A stretch of DNA of 64,000 bases from Glandiceps talaboti (Eukaryota; Hemichordata; Enteropneusta; Spengelidae), in the NCBI RefSeq assembly GCF_964340395.1, contig NC_135565.1:1140001-1204000 (forward strand), written 5' to 3'. Below are positions 1-28,554 of the stretch, one piece after another. Made by a program: the position numbers and the translations under genes. Below the pieces are notes generated by a model, which saw nothing but the letters and a program-made list of their open reading frames with translations, searched no databases and was not told the DNA's origin. Positions within the stretch are counted from its first letter, which is position 1. The number at the start of each line of letters is the position of its first letter.

Positions 1-822
1 AGTGTAACAACCAAACACAGTGTAACAACCAAACATAGTGTAACTGTAACAACCAAACACACAGTGTAACAACCAAACATAGTGTAACAACCAAACACAC
101 AATGTAACAACAGTGTAACAACCAAACACGCAATGTAACAACCAAACATAGTGTAACAACCAAACACACAGTGTAACAACATAGTGTAACAACCAAACAC
201 ACAGTGTAAGAACACAGTGTAACAACCAAACACACAATGTAACAACCAAACACGCAGTGTAACAACCAAACACAGTGTAACAACCAAATACACAGTGTAA
301 CAACCAAACATAGTGTAACAACCAAACACACAGTGTAACAACCAAACACAATGTAACAACCAAACACACAGTGTAACAACACAGTGTAACAACCAAACAC
401 AATGTAACAACCAAACACACAGTGTAACAACACAGTGTAACAACCAAACACAATGTAACAACCAAACACACAGTGTAACAACACAGTGTAACAACCAAAC
501 ACAATGTAACAAACAAACACACAGTGTAACAACACAGTGTAACAACCAAACACAATGTAACAACCAAACACACAGTGTAACAACACAGTGTAACAACCAA
601 ACACAATGTAACAACCAAACACACAGTGTATCAACCAAACACAGTGTAACAACCAAACATAGTGTAACAACCAAACATAGTGTAACAACCAAACACACAG
701 TGTAACAACCAAACACAATGTAACAACCAAACACACAGTGTAACAACCAAACATAGTGTAACAACCAAACACACAGTGTAACAACCAAACACAATGTAAC
801 AACCAAACACACAGTGTATCAA
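1..822. repeat. Minisatellite, AACAACCAAACACACAGTGT units
   Basis: A compound array of about 15- to 21-bp units (AACAACCAAACACACAGTGT, with shorter CAACACAGTGT and CATAGTGT variants) fills the start of the window and probably began before it. From about 360 to 620 the units alternate in a higher-order pattern of about 60 bp. The minus-strand open frame across part of it is repeat-derived. Confidence 0.9.
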
Positions 823-904
823 CCATACTAGTCTTCTGCCAAATACACAATCAGTATTAATGATAAAACATGATGTACTACATCATGAACAGTTGTAAGG
901 AAAT

Positions 905-1175
905 GAACCAAGGGTAACTTTAAACCATGTTGTTTGGTATAGACACACACCTTTCTAAGATTGATATCATGAACCAAGGGTAAATTTAAACCATGTTGTT
1001 TGGTATAGACACACACCTTTCTAAGATTGATATCATGAACCAAGGGTAACTTTAAACCATGTTGTTTGGTATAGACACACACCTTTCTAAGATTGATATC
1101 ATGAACCAAGGGTAACTTTAAACCATGTTGTTTGGTATAGACACACACCTTTCTAAGATTGATATCATGAACCAA
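905..1175. repeat. 66-bp tandem repeat, four copies
   Basis: Units of 66 bp begin about AAGGGTAACTTTAAACCATG and end GATATCATGAACC. The four copies are nearly identical. Because 66 is a multiple of three, the minus strand stays open across the array, giving a repetitive 22-residue peptide frame that I do not consider coding. Confidence 0.85.
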
Positions 1176-1800
1176 GCTGTTACTAGTATGGACTTGAATC
1201 AAATAATTGATGTGTTACTTTATTGCAGTAAATCCCTTAGTGAACCCAGAGTGAGTTCAGATGGACTTGAATCAAATGATTGATGTGTTACTTTTTTGCA
1301 GTGAATCCCTTAGTGAACCCAGAGTGAGTTCAGATGGACTTGAATCAAATGATTGATGTGTTACTTTTTTGCAGTGAATCCCTTAGTGAACCCAGAGTGA
1401 GTTCAGATGGACTTGAATCAAATGATTGATGTGTTACTTTATTGCAGTGAACTCAGAGTGAGTTCAGATGGACTTGAATCAAATGATTGATGTGTTACTT
1501 TATTGCAGTAAATCCCTAAGTGAACCCAGAGTGAGTTCAGATGGACTTGAATCAAATGATTGATGTGTTACTTTTTTGCAGTGAATCCCTTAGTGAACCC
1601 AGAGTGAGTTCAGATGGACTTGAATCAAATAATTGATGTGTTACTTTATTACAGTGAATCCCTAAGTGAACCCAGAGTGAGTTCAGATGGACTTGAATCA
1701 AATAATTGATGTGTTACTTTATTGCAGTAAATCCCTAAGTGAACCCAGAGTGAGTTCAGATGGACTTGAATCAAATAATTGATGTGTTACTTTTTTGCAG

Positions 1801-17349
<15,549 letters not shown>

Positions 17350-17950
17350 TCACCTGTCATCAAAAGAAAGACATGAAAACTGGAAACTGGATGGTCTTAA
17401 TAACTCTAATCTCAAACAATATGGACTTAACAATTTTAATCTCAAACTATCGTTTCAACCTTTCTTAACTCAAGAGGTTTCTATGAATTGTATCTAGCTT
17501 TCACTCATTTCATCAGGTTACATAACATAGTAATACTAGTATTTATGGTATCAGGACAACTGTTCCCGCACAAAACACAAAGTTATGACAAGAAGATTGT
17601 CTGGACAACTGCCATCTAGATGAATGTCAACCTCACTCTGTCATATGCATGCAAAAGTGTATCCTTAGATGTATGTGCATATTTCTTGTGCTTATAATTA
17701 GTGGCAAGGGTGATGATGACTTCATTGTTTCAGATTCTCTACTACATGTGACGGTATCACATGTAAGAAGGTCCTTTGCAAGAATGAAATCATTATTATC
17801 AAATAAACCACGACTAGTTTATGATAATCAGTGGTCTATGTATCACACTGAACAGTCTATATCCTATTGTTTGCATCTTGTGGAGGTACACCAATGTTGG
17901 CAAGTGTTTTATATAAACTTACATCACAGAGTTTTCCAAACAACACTCCC
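17350..17950 (+). other. Probable 3' UTR with candidate polyadenylation signal
   Basis: AT-rich sequence without coding signal follows the TAG. An AATAAA lies at about 17802-17807 (in ATCAAATAAACC), 450 nt after the stop, and is the best candidate poly(A) signal before a dispersed element begins at 17956. The 107-codon frame at 17649-17972 crosses both the candidate signal and the transposon boundary, so I treat it as chance. Confidence 0.4.
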
Positions 17951-17955
17951 ATTTT

Positions 17956-18005
17956 TAGCACAACTGAACTAGGTTCAGTAGTGCTATAGGCATGGAAAAG
18001 TGTGT

Positions 18006-18052
<47 letters not shown>

Positions 18053-18970
18053 CAACTTAAAGTCAACAACCACTGGACCGATTGCCATGATATTTGATGG
18101 GTATATTACCTTTGGGTGTCTAGTTGCGAAATTGTTCAATGAAAGTGATCTTACCACCGGTGTGTGATTTGGGTCAAGAAGTGTGATTTTTGGTTAAAAA
18201 ACTTAAACTCAAAAACTAGTGTAGATTAGTTTGAAATTTTGTGGGTACATTCTCGGGGCTATTTAGATTAACAAATGTTGACGACATGATGATCCCATCA
18301 GTAATATACAAATTAGGTCTAAAATCATTCATCCTAAAACTACTGAGCAGATTGGGCTGAAATTTAATGGGGATGGATCTATGGGTGTATATATCAAGAA
18401 TATTACTCGCATATAATGAACTCATCAGTGATATGCAAATTAGATGTAAAAATGTGAATTTTGGTCAAAACATATATCTAGAAAATCACTTAGTCAGTGA
18501 GACTGAAATTTGGTGAGTGTTATCCTGCAGATTTTGTTCAAAATATTTTGACACAATTGGCCCTAGCAACCACGACCATACCCTTAGCAACAACCAAATG
18601 CAAGTGTATTTTGCTAAAATAACATCATCTGGTAGGCAAGAGAATAACCATTCAAAAAATGTATACAAATATCCCTAGCAATCAAATAATACTGTATCGC
18701 AAAAATAACAGGGATTCATAGACAAGTGAAAACATTCAAAAAATATATGCAAATATGTCTAGCTACATGACCACACCCATAGCAACAGCCAAATGACCAC
18801 GCCCATAGCAACAGCCAAATGACCACATTCATAGCAACAGCCAAATGATCACATACATTGCAAAGATAACAACAGGGCTGGATTGGCAACTGGATATTAT
18901 CATTCAGCAAATAAACACCTAGCATGGATCAGCATATGGATAAACATTTTTAAAAACTACAGTTGTGCTA
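17956..18970 (+). mobile_element. Complete 1.0-kb TAGCACAACTG-family element
   Basis: Begins TAGCACAACTG (17956) and ends CAGTTGTGCTA (18970): a perfect 11-bp terminal inverted repeat. Order: subterminal hairpin, (TG)n at about 18001-18048, ACTGGACCGATTGCCATGAT, several AAACTACTGAGCAGATTGGG-like modules, then three GACCACGCCCATAGCAACAG modules. There is no coding frame, so it is non-autonomous. No clear target duplication is seen. This is the reference copy for the family; other pieces are at 7078, 14229, 15724, 16803, 25849 and, inverted, 28555. Confidence 0.75.
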
Positions 18971-19410
18971 CAAAGTCATTGGCGCTGTTTTTCTGTGTTT
19001 GTTTTTTCCCTGTCTACCTGGTAGGTTTTAGGGAAAGTTAAAGACAGCAAACAAAGTATTGAATTTATGGAGCCATATTGTCTATTTCAATAAACTGAGT
19101 GCTTTATATGGGGGCAGTTGTCTAGGGGTGGGGGGGGGAGCAGTTGTCTTGTGGGGGCAGTTGTCCTGTGGGGGCAATTATCCTAGTACTATAGATGTGT
19201 ACATACTATTCAGAAATTGTGAGATATGATTAAATCTTGTAAATTAACTCCAAATTTTATCACTTGTCTGAGAACAGAAATACTAATAATGCAACATGAA
19301 GTATGGATTTATTTGGTCTTGCAAACCCTTTAAATATTTGGTAAATTACATTATAGAAATGGCTAAATATGTCACTTTATAATAGTAGAAAGGTAAATTG
19401 TACACAGTGC
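18971..19410. other. Unannotated AT-rich spacer
   Basis: Contains a small repeat of GGGGGCAGTTGTC (19110-19175) and AATAAA at about 19091, but no coding or RNA signal that I can support. Confidence 0.4.
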
Positions 19411-19414
19411 TGTT

Positions 19415-22400
19415 TTATCAACCATATAGATATGTATCTATCAATATACTATACCATCAACTGTATAGATATGTATCTATCAATAAACTATACCATCAAC
19501 TGTATAGCTATGTATCTATCAATAAACTATACCATCAACTGTATAGATATGTATCTATCAATATACTATACCATCAACTGTATAGATATGTATCTATCAA
19601 TATACTATACCATCAACTGTATAGATATGTATCTATCAATAAACTATACCATCAACTGTATAGCTATGTATCTATCAATAAACTATACCATCAGCTGTAT
19701 AGCTATGTATCTATCAATATACTATACCATCAACTGTATAGATATGTATCTATCAATATACTATACCATCAACTGTATAGATATGTATCTATCAATAAAC
19801 TATACCATCAACTGTATAGATATGTATCTATCAATATACTATACCATCAACTGTATAGATATGTATCTATCAATATACTATACCATCAACTGTATAGATA
19901 TGTATCTATCAATAAACTATACCATCAACTGTATAGGTATGTATCTATCGATATACTATATCATCAACTGTATAGATATGTATCTATCAATATACTATAC
20001 CATCAACTGTATAGATATGTATCTATCAATATACTATACCATCAACTGTATAGGTATGTATCTATCAATATGCTATACCATCAACTGTATAGATATGTAT
20101 CTATTAATATACTATACCATCAACTGTATAGATATCTATCTATCAATATACTATACCATCAACAACTGTATAGATATGTATCTATCAATATACTATACCA
20201 TCAACTGTATAGATATGTATCTATCAATATACTATACCATCAACTGTATAAATATGTATCTATCAATATACTATACCATCAACTGTATAGATATGTATCT
20301 ATCAATATACTATACCATCAACTGTATAGATATGTATCTATCAATATACTATACCATCAACTGTATAGATATGTATCTATCAATATACTATACCATCAAC
20401 TGTATAGATATGTATCTATCAATAAACTATACCATCAACTGTATAGATATGTATCTATCAATATACTATACCATCAACTGTATAGATATGTATCTATCAA
20501 TATACTATACCATCAACTGTATAGGTATGTATCTATCAATATACTATACCATCAACTGTATAGATATGTATCTATCAATATACTATACCATCAACTGTAT
20601 AGATGTGTATCTATCAATAAACTATACCATCAGCTGTATAGATATGTATCTATCAATATACTATACCATCAACTGTATCGATATGTATCTATCAATATAC
20701 TATACCATCAACTGTATAGATATGTATCTATCAATAAACTATACCATCAACTGTATAGATATGTATCTATCAATATACTATACCATCAACTGTATAGATA
20801 TGTATCTATCAATATACTATACCATCAACTGTATAGATATGTATCTATCGATATACTATACCATCAACAACTGTATAGCTATGTATCTATCAATAAACTA
20901 TACCATCAACTGTATAGATATGTATCTATCAATAAACTATACCATCAACTGTATAGATATGTATCTATCAATATACTATACCATCAACTGTATAGATATG
21001 TATCTATCAATATACTATACCATCAACTGTATAGATATGTATCTATCAATATACTATACCATCAACTGTATAGATATGTATCTATCAATATACTATACCA
21101 TCAACTGTATAGATATGTATCTATCAATAAACTATACCATCAACTGTATAGATATGTATCTATTAATAAACTATACCATCAACTGTATAGATATGTATCT
21201 ATCAATATACTATACCATCAACTGTATAGATATGTATCTATCAATAAACTATACCATCAACTGTATAGATATGTATCTATCAATAAACTATACCATCAAC
21301 TGTATAGATATGTATCTATTAATAAACTATACCATCAACTGTATAGATATGTATCTATCAATATACTATACCATCAACTGTATAGATATGTATCTATCAA
21401 TAAACTATACCATCAACTGTATAGATATGTATCTATCAATAAACTATACCATCAACTGTATAGATATGTATCTATCAATATACTATACCATCAACTGTAT
21501 AGATATGTATCTATCAATAAACTATACCATCAACTGTATAGGTATGTATCTATCAATAAACTATACCATCAACTGTATAGATATGTATCTATCAATAAAC
21601 TATACCATCAACTGTATAGATATGTATCTATCAATATACTATACCATCAACTGTATAGATATGTATCTATCAATATACTATACCATCAACTGTATAGATA
21701 TGTATCTATCAATATACTATACCATCAACTGTATAGATATGTATCTATCAATAAACTATACCATCAACTGTATAGGTATGTATCTATCAATATACTATAC
21801 CATCAACTGTATAGATATGTATCTATCAATAAACTATACCATCAACTGTATAGATATGTATCTATTAATATACTATACCATCAACTGTATAGATATGTAT
21901 CTATCAATATACTATACCATCAACTGTATAGATATGTATCTATCAATATACTATACCATCAACTGTATAGATATGTATCTATCACTAAACTATACCATCA
22001 ACTGTATAGATATGTATCTATCAATAAACTATACCATCAACTGTATAGATATGTATCTATCAATAAACTATACCATCAACTGTATAGATATGTATCTATC
22101 AATAAACTATACCATCAACTGTATAGATATGTATCTATCAATAAACTATACCATCAACTGTATAGATATGTATCTATCAATATACTATACCATCAACTGT
22201 ATAGATATGTATCTATCAATAAACTATACCATCAACTGTATTGATATGTATCTATCAATATACTATACCATCAACTGTATAGATATGTATCTATCGATAT
22301 ACTATACCATCAACAACTGTATAGATATGTATCTATCAATATACTATACCATCAACTGTATAGATATGTATCTATCAATATACTATACCATCAACTGTAT

Positions 22401-22668
22401 AGATATGTATCTATCAATATACTATACCATCAACTGTATAGATATGTATCTATCAATATACTATACCATCAACTGTATAGATATGTATCTATCAATATAC
22501 TATACCATCAACTGTATAGATATGTATCTATCAATATACTATACCATCAACTGTATAGATATGTATCTATCAATATACTATACCATCAACTGTATAGATA
22601 TGTATCTATCAATAAACTATACCATCAACTGTATAGATATGTATCTATCAATATACTATACCATCAAT
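19415..22668 (+). repeat. 39-bp satellite array, about 83 copies
   Basis: Unit GATATGTATCTATCAATATA followed by CTATACCATCAACTGTATA. Main variation is CAATATAC versus CAATAAAC, with GATATG/GCTATG/GGTATG variants. Three copies (about 20160, 20873, 22313) share the same 3-bp insertion ACCATCAACAACTG. Because the period is 13 codons and all indels are multiples of three, two plus-strand frames stay open for about 950 and 1,100 codons. The common variants are non-synonymous in those frames (Tyr/Asn, Asp/Ala/Gly), so I do not call them protein. Confidence 0.93.
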
Positions 22669-22689
22669 TTTGGAAATATGAGAAATTTT

Positions 22690-23490
22690 AGCAGAAATTT
22701 TGGAAATATGTTGAACATTTCAATTTTGAATCCAGCCAAACCCCTAAGTGTTTGAAATCAAATACTTGCTGTACTAGGTCTCCCTGTATTCGAATTTGCA
22801 AAACTGAATTTAATTTTAGTCTTTGAGAAGTACCGAAAAGCCCGGTCTTGGTTTTACTTGTATTCGGTGTTAACTTGTTTGAGTCAAGCCAGGCCTTGAC
22901 ATGCATTATTTCCTCTGTGAGTGTCACTTCAATATCGACAACTGATTTGCTTGAATAGAAAATCGCCGTGTCATCTGCATACATAATTACTTGACCCTTT
23001 ATAACTGTTTCCGGCAAGTCATTGATATAAAGGGTGAAAGTAAAGGTCCCGGGATTGACCCTTGGGGTACTCCACAAGAAATACCCATGCTTTCTGATAA
23101 TGTATATCATAGGTGTCGCAGCAAATTCCCCTTTGAATTGACCTGAACACTTTTTGAACAATAGCCACACGGGCATTTAACAGGACCTGGGTTACTGTGA
23201 ACATCTCCACTGCATATCAGTGACAATAGAAGATAATACAGAAGTGCGGACACAGCTGTTGATGTTCTTGATCTTGGCCTACCTTTGATTTTTTCGTGAT
23301 GAAGTGGTACAAAGTTTTCGAGCGCTGACAAGCTTACGTTGGCAACATTCTTCTTAATGTACGAGTCTGCCAAGGTGGGTGGGTCATACTCACTGGGTAC
23401 ACGAACTTTCCCGAATTTGTGGTTTCCGAAACTAGCTAATGTAATAGCAAAAGAAGAAGCATAGCACAAACGACACCAAACACACACGTC
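22690..23490 (-). pseudogene. LINE fossil with 2A-like N-terminus fused to RT remnant
   Basis: Read on the minus strand. The N-terminal part (23490-23107) ends LLLSLICSGDVHSNPGP followed by a Cys-rich CPCGYCSKSV stretch, the usual start of many Jockey/CR1-type LINE ORF2 proteins. The RT part follows directly: a degenerate motif B, then TLYINDLPETVIKGQ, the catalytic motif MYADDTAIFYS (22966-22985), and HLGVWLDSKLKC near the end. The endonuclease and the first half of RT are missing and the two parts are in different frames, so a large deletion has joined them. The element is dead. Confidence 0.8.
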
Positions 23491-23512
23491 ACCATCTTGC
23501 AGGGGTAAAATA

Positions 23513-23543
<31 letters not shown>

Positions 23544-23560
23544 CAACTTAAAGTCAACCA
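23513..23560 (+). mobile_element. Stub of TAGCACAACTG-family element
   Basis: (TG)n at 23513-23540 followed by TAAACAACTTAAAGTCAACC, the sequence found just after (TG)n in full copies. It abuts the start of the LINE fossil. Confidence 0.5.
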
Positions 23561-25845
23561 GATTTAAACTGAATGCCTTCCGTAAGGGTATATTCTTGCA
23601 ATTTCATGTTTTATGCAAGAAATTTAGCTCTATATCTGTGATTTTTCAAGTCCCAATGAAAGTTAGTTGTCAAAAATGTTGTTCAAATGCCCGCCTCCTA
23701 TTCTCAACACAGGAAAGTTTGCCATCCTCGACTTCACTCGGCTTTCGTGACCCCCAACATACCCGGGATATGGCATATGCGTGTTGAACTTCCTTCTGTC
23801 CCACCATGAGTTTACAAGTCAGTCTGTCTACTCGTTCATGTAGACTATTCCACATTCCTTTAATCACAACATGGGGAAAATTGTCAAGGTTTTGTTGAGT
23901 GGCGTGCCCTCACTGTACACTAATTATATAGAAGCCAATGTATAGGTCACCATTATTGATACACTGTCGCGAAATCTTCTTCGTAGGCTTGGCGAGGCTT
24001 GGTCCATTTTCCATATTTTGATAACATACATTTGGGTATAAATTATAGATTATTACACTTGATAAATATGTGAGAGTGTATTTATATCCTGAGATACAGA
24101 GCTAGATAAATGATTATGTACAAGCCTTGCAATACAGCGATAGTTTGTTATCGAGAGAAATCGGAAAAGAACACTGTAAAATGGAAACGGTTCGAGGTCA
24201 ATATAATACTTCCTGAACTTCTAATCGAAAATCTAAAAAGACACGATTTCTTTTTATTCATCTGCGCATTAGTGTATGAAATTTGAAAATGATAAGTCCA
24301 TATTTGACGAAATTGAAACGCTGATAAATATTTCACTTGTTTGTGAACTCCACGCTCATTGTAAACCTATTTTAAGGCCAAGAAAAAAAATTGTTTTCAG
24401 GTGAGTTTGCATCACTTAAATACCCTGTCCCGGTCTTCTTTTGTCTCGTGTTTGTCCAGCCAATGCTGAGTGCAGATCCAAGGGAAACACAAAATAACTC
24501 TCCGTACATCAATTGCTACTTCAGGGAAGACAACTGCAGAACTGATCATGAACTTAATTAACAAAAACATTTGCGTCGTCACACCACTTTAGGCAACGTT
24601 TCCTGACCTGAAACAACAACTTCCGTTTGTGTGGCCACCATGTCTAATTACCGAAATATGCCAATAAATTATCAAAACTAAAAGCTAAATCAATAATATT
24701 TTCAGAACAGTTGCGCTTTGGTATCGCAAATGTATGTACGAAGTTATAATGAATTTGAAGAGTGCACTCTTGAGATATAGCCTTTACTGAAAACCATTAA
24801 TTACGTAAATTGCTCATTAATATTCATGGTATGTTTACCAAAATCTAATCTGTTCTTGCCATTACCCTATGGAACATGTCTACAAAATTTCGCTTGAATA
24901 GAGCTGGTCGTTGTTTAGATAATCGTGATACAGAGACACACACACACAGACTTCATCTCTATTATAAAACCTTCCTTACGGAAGGTAAAAACCATAGGAC
25001 CAATTGCCATAATGTTGGTGGGGTTTTTTTTGACCAAAATAATTTCTACCGCAGGCCCCTCCTGCCTTAAATTCTGACCCCAGCCTTAGCTCACCAAAGC
25101 TTTCGCCAGCACGTATACACCATGGTTTTGTCAGTGTTGAATTGAAATTAAAATTGAAAATTTCAAAATTTAAGCACTCAGAGACGATCACATAATATCA
25201 TACAAACTCAATAAGCAAACCCTCCTCTCCCCTAAATAAACAAAGTGCCACATCACATGTTTATATATGATGTAAACCATGATGAAAATTGTAGCAGTCA
25301 CACTACTACGATCGATGAAATGTAAAACATGATGTTAAACATGAAGTTCCAACCTTATGAACCTGTTTACTGAGATGATGGCAAACACATCAAAATACTA
25401 CCGGAAACCCAGCACTGGTTAGAAGTGCAAAAATGAAGTTCAGCAATCGCATTGACCCCCACCCCCAAACGAACGTTGGTCATTTGTTAAGCTTGTGTGA
25501 CATTGTGAGATCGTCCTTATAGTCTGAACATTTGCACAGAGGGTCTTAAGCTTTCATGATACTAATATGATACTTCTGGATCATAACAGTAATGTGTATA
25601 TATATTTTTATTCCCAGAAGGAATCACATCCAATTTAAAATAATGTGTACGGATTACATTTACTGAGTCATTTATATCATAAACAATAAAGGGTTGTTCA
25701 CTATCTATGAAGGATTCAAGCTAGTATTCACTGTAAAGTATTCAAGCCATCTAGGGAACATTTCTACAATAGCCAAGGTACAATGAAACACAAATGATAA
25801 CCAAATAGACTTTAAAGCGTCATAAACTTTTTTGCTACAGTTTTT
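23561..25845. other. No recognised gene
   Basis: AT-rich sequence with scattered short frames. At 24720-24840 there is a copy of the degenerate module found at 11750-13100. At 25255-25440 lies a diverged dispersed repeat (AATTGTAGCAGTCACACTAC to AATACTACCGGAAACCCAGC) that recurs at 43735-43850. Nothing else can be supported. Confidence 0.4.
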
Positions 25846-26064
25846 TTTTAGCACAACTGAAGTGAGGTTCAGTAGTGCTATAGGGAATGCCCAGCGTATG
25901 TCTGTCTGTCTGTATGTATGTCTGTGTGTGTGTGTGTGTCTGTGCCGATTGCCTTGATATTTGGTGGGTCATTACCTTGGGTGTCTAGTTGGGAAATTGT
26001 CCAAATCAAAATGATCTTACCAGCGGTTTGTGATTTGGGTAAATAAATGTGATTTTTGGTCAAA

Positions 26065-26424
26065 ATAATAATAATAATAATGTTGGGTTCTTATATAGCG
26101 CTTTCCCACGCCGTGCTCAAAGCGTTTTACAATTATTACCCTGGCTCGGATCAGAACGGCACAACGGCCCTTTAGTCTTCCTCAACTCCCCGCGGAGCAT
26201 ACAATCCATTGCAGCCATTTAAGTGCATAGGATTAAAGCCTTCACATTGCAACCTACCAGGTCCCCAATTATACAGCTGGGTTGACTGAGGCACAGCCGT
26301 GGTTCAAATCTTGCCCAAGGACTTTAGCCACTCAGAAACAAACAGCAGGCAGCGACAGGGCTCGAACCTGCAACCTGTAGATTCCAAGCTGGTCACGCTA
26401 ACCATACACCCATCATGGCTCCAC
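26065..26424 (-). mobile_element. tRNA-derived SINE-like element
   Basis: Read on the minus strand: a head with an A-box-like TGGTTAGCGTGACC (26390-26405) and B-box GGTTCGAGCCC (26358-26368), a body of about 280 bp, AGCGCTATATAAGAACCCA near the end, and an (ATT)n tail. The plus strand shows (AATA)-type repeats at 26065-26080. It interrupts the host element between TTTTTGGTCAAAA and GAAAAACTTAAACTC, which are contiguous in other copies, so the borders are clear. The RNA polymerase III promoter boxes are the main evidence. Confidence 0.75.
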
Positions 26425-27099
26425 GAAAAACTTAAACTCAAAAACTACTGGGCATATTGGGCTGAAATTTGGGTGAAAAATTCTTAAGGGTGTCTCTCAC
26501 TAAGAATTGTTCATGATATGATAGTCCCATCAGTGATATGCAAATTTGGGCTAAAATGTGTCTTTTTGGTTAAAAATCTATAATCCAAAACCACTAAGCA
26601 GATTGGGCTGAAATTTAATGGGAATGCATATAGAGATGTATGGACGAAGAAATATTAAGCATACAATGATTCCATGAGTGATATGCAAATTAGGTGTAAA
26701 AATATTCATTTTTGGTCAAAATCTTATATCTCAAAAAATACTTGGTCAGTGAGTCTGAAACTTGGTGAGATGTTTTTGAAAATGTCATTCTGCAGATGTT
26801 CTTCATAACATTTTGACAAAATTGGCCCTAGCAACTGTGACCACGCCCCTAGCAACAACCAAATGGCAGTATATTCTGGTCATATAACAACATCAGGTAG
26901 GCAAGTGAGTAAACATTCAAAACATGTATGCAAATATCCCTAGCAACCATGACCACACCCATAGCAACAGCCAAACGGCCGTATATTTCACAAAGATAGC
27001 AACAGGGATTAATAGACAATTGAATAAACATTCAACATATGTATACAAATGTGCCTAGCAACAAGACCACGCCCATACCAACAGCCAAATAATCATACT

Positions 27100-28085
27100 G
27101 GCTTTGTATTTATAGCACTACATACTACTACATATTGGCTTTGTATTCATAGTACTACATACTACTACATACTGGCTTTGTATTCATAGCACTACATACT
27201 AATCATGTATATTGCAAAGATAACAACAGGAATTGAAAGACAAATGAATAAACATTCCAAAAATGTATGCAAATGTATCTAGCAACATAACTACGCCCAT
27301 AGCAACAACCAAATGATCCCGTATATAGCAAAGATGGCTTTGTATTCATAGCACTACATACTACTACATACTGGCTTTGTATTCATAGCACTACATACTA
27401 CTACATACTGGCTTTGTATTCATAGCACTACATACTACTACATACTGGCTTTGTATTCATAGCACTACATACTACTACATACTGGCTTTGTATTTATAGC
27501 ACTACATACTACTACATATTGGCTTTGTATTCATAGTACTACATACTACTACATACTGGCTTTGTATTTATAGCACTACATACTACTACATATTGGCTTT
27601 GTAATTATAGCACTACATACTACTACATACTGGCTTTGTATTCATAGCACTACATACTAATCATGTATATTGCAAAGATAACAACAGGAATTGAAAGACA
27701 AATGAATAAACATTCCAAAAATGTATGCAAATGTATCTAGCAACATAACTACGCCCATAGCAACAACCAAATGATCCCATATATAGCAAAGATGGCTTTG
27801 TATTCATAGCACTACATACTACTACATACTGGCTTTGTATTCATAGCACTACATACTACTACATACTGGCTTTGTATTCATAGCACTACATACTACTACA
27901 TACTGGCTTTGTATTCATAGCACTACATACTACTACATACTGGCTTTGTATTTATAGCACTACATACTACTACATATTGGCTTTGTATTCATAGTACTAC
28001 ATACTACTACATACTGGCTTTGTATTTATAGCACTATATACTACTACATACTGGCTTTGTATTCATAGCACTACATACTAATCAT
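27100..28085. repeat. 37-bp minisatellite with about 440-bp higher-order repeat
   Basis: Unit CTGGCTTTGTATTCATAGCA followed by CTACATACTACTACATA. Blocks of units alternate with a single-copy spacer starting AATCATGTATATTGCAAAGA at 27201, 27659 and 28080. The higher-order periods are 458 and 421 bp, differing by exactly one 37-bp unit. Confidence 0.9.
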
Positions 28086-28322
28086 GTATATTGCAAAGAT
28101 AACAACAGGAATTGAAAGACAAATGAATAAACATTCCAAAAATGTATGCAAATGTATCTAGCAACATAACTACGCCCATAGCAACAACCAAATGATCCCG
28201 TATGTAGCAAAGATAGCAACATGGTTGGATAGATAACTGGATAGTCATTCAGCAAATGAACACCTATTGTTAGCATGGACTAGCATATGGATAAACATTT
28301 TAAAATCTGTACAGTTGTGCCA

Positions 28323-28554
28323 CAATGCCATTGGCGATATTTTTCAATGCTCAGAACTCAAAAGTGGTGTGCATTTATAAACAATTTGATAATGTAACAT
28401 ATAAGATGGCGTAATATGGTATATGTAGATATGAGGGAACCCCTTATCATGCCATCAGGTGTACTTATACACCACCAGAAGACAATTTCTAATGCCATTG
28501 AGAAAAAAACCTTATAACTTCAGGAGATTTTGCCACTTCAAGTTTTATTTGAAT
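28323..28554. other. Spacer between inverted element copies
   Basis: Unique AT-rich sequence between the plus-strand copy ending at 28322 and the inverted copy starting near 28555. ATGCCATTGGC (28326) and its complement GCCAATGGCAT (28562) face each other across it. Confidence 0.4.

Larger units (their letters stand above)
25849..28322 (+). mobile_element. Expanded TAGCACAACTG-family element
   Basis: Begins TAGCACAACTGAAG with the hairpin arm GGTTCAGTAGTGCTATAGG and ends CAGTTGTGCCA, a one-base variant of the terminal repeat. The copy is enlarged to 2.5 kb by a nested SINE (26065-26424) and by 37-bp minisatellite expansions (27100-28085). Body modules follow the order of the 17956 copy. Confidence 0.75.

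Noticed and set aside
17649-17972. 107-codon frame downstream of the five-exon gene
   Set aside because: It runs through the probable 3' UTR, a candidate poly(A) signal and into a transposon end.
19369-22755. 1128-codon open frame suggesting a giant repetitive protein
   Set aside because: It is a satellite with a period of 13 codons. A second frame is equally open, variants are mostly amino-acid changing, and there is no start context, signal or domain.
26340-26424. A genuine tRNA gene at the B-box GGTTCGAGCCC
   Set aside because: A and B boxes are present, but no cloverleaf with paired acceptor ends could be drawn and a long SINE body with an ATT tail follows.
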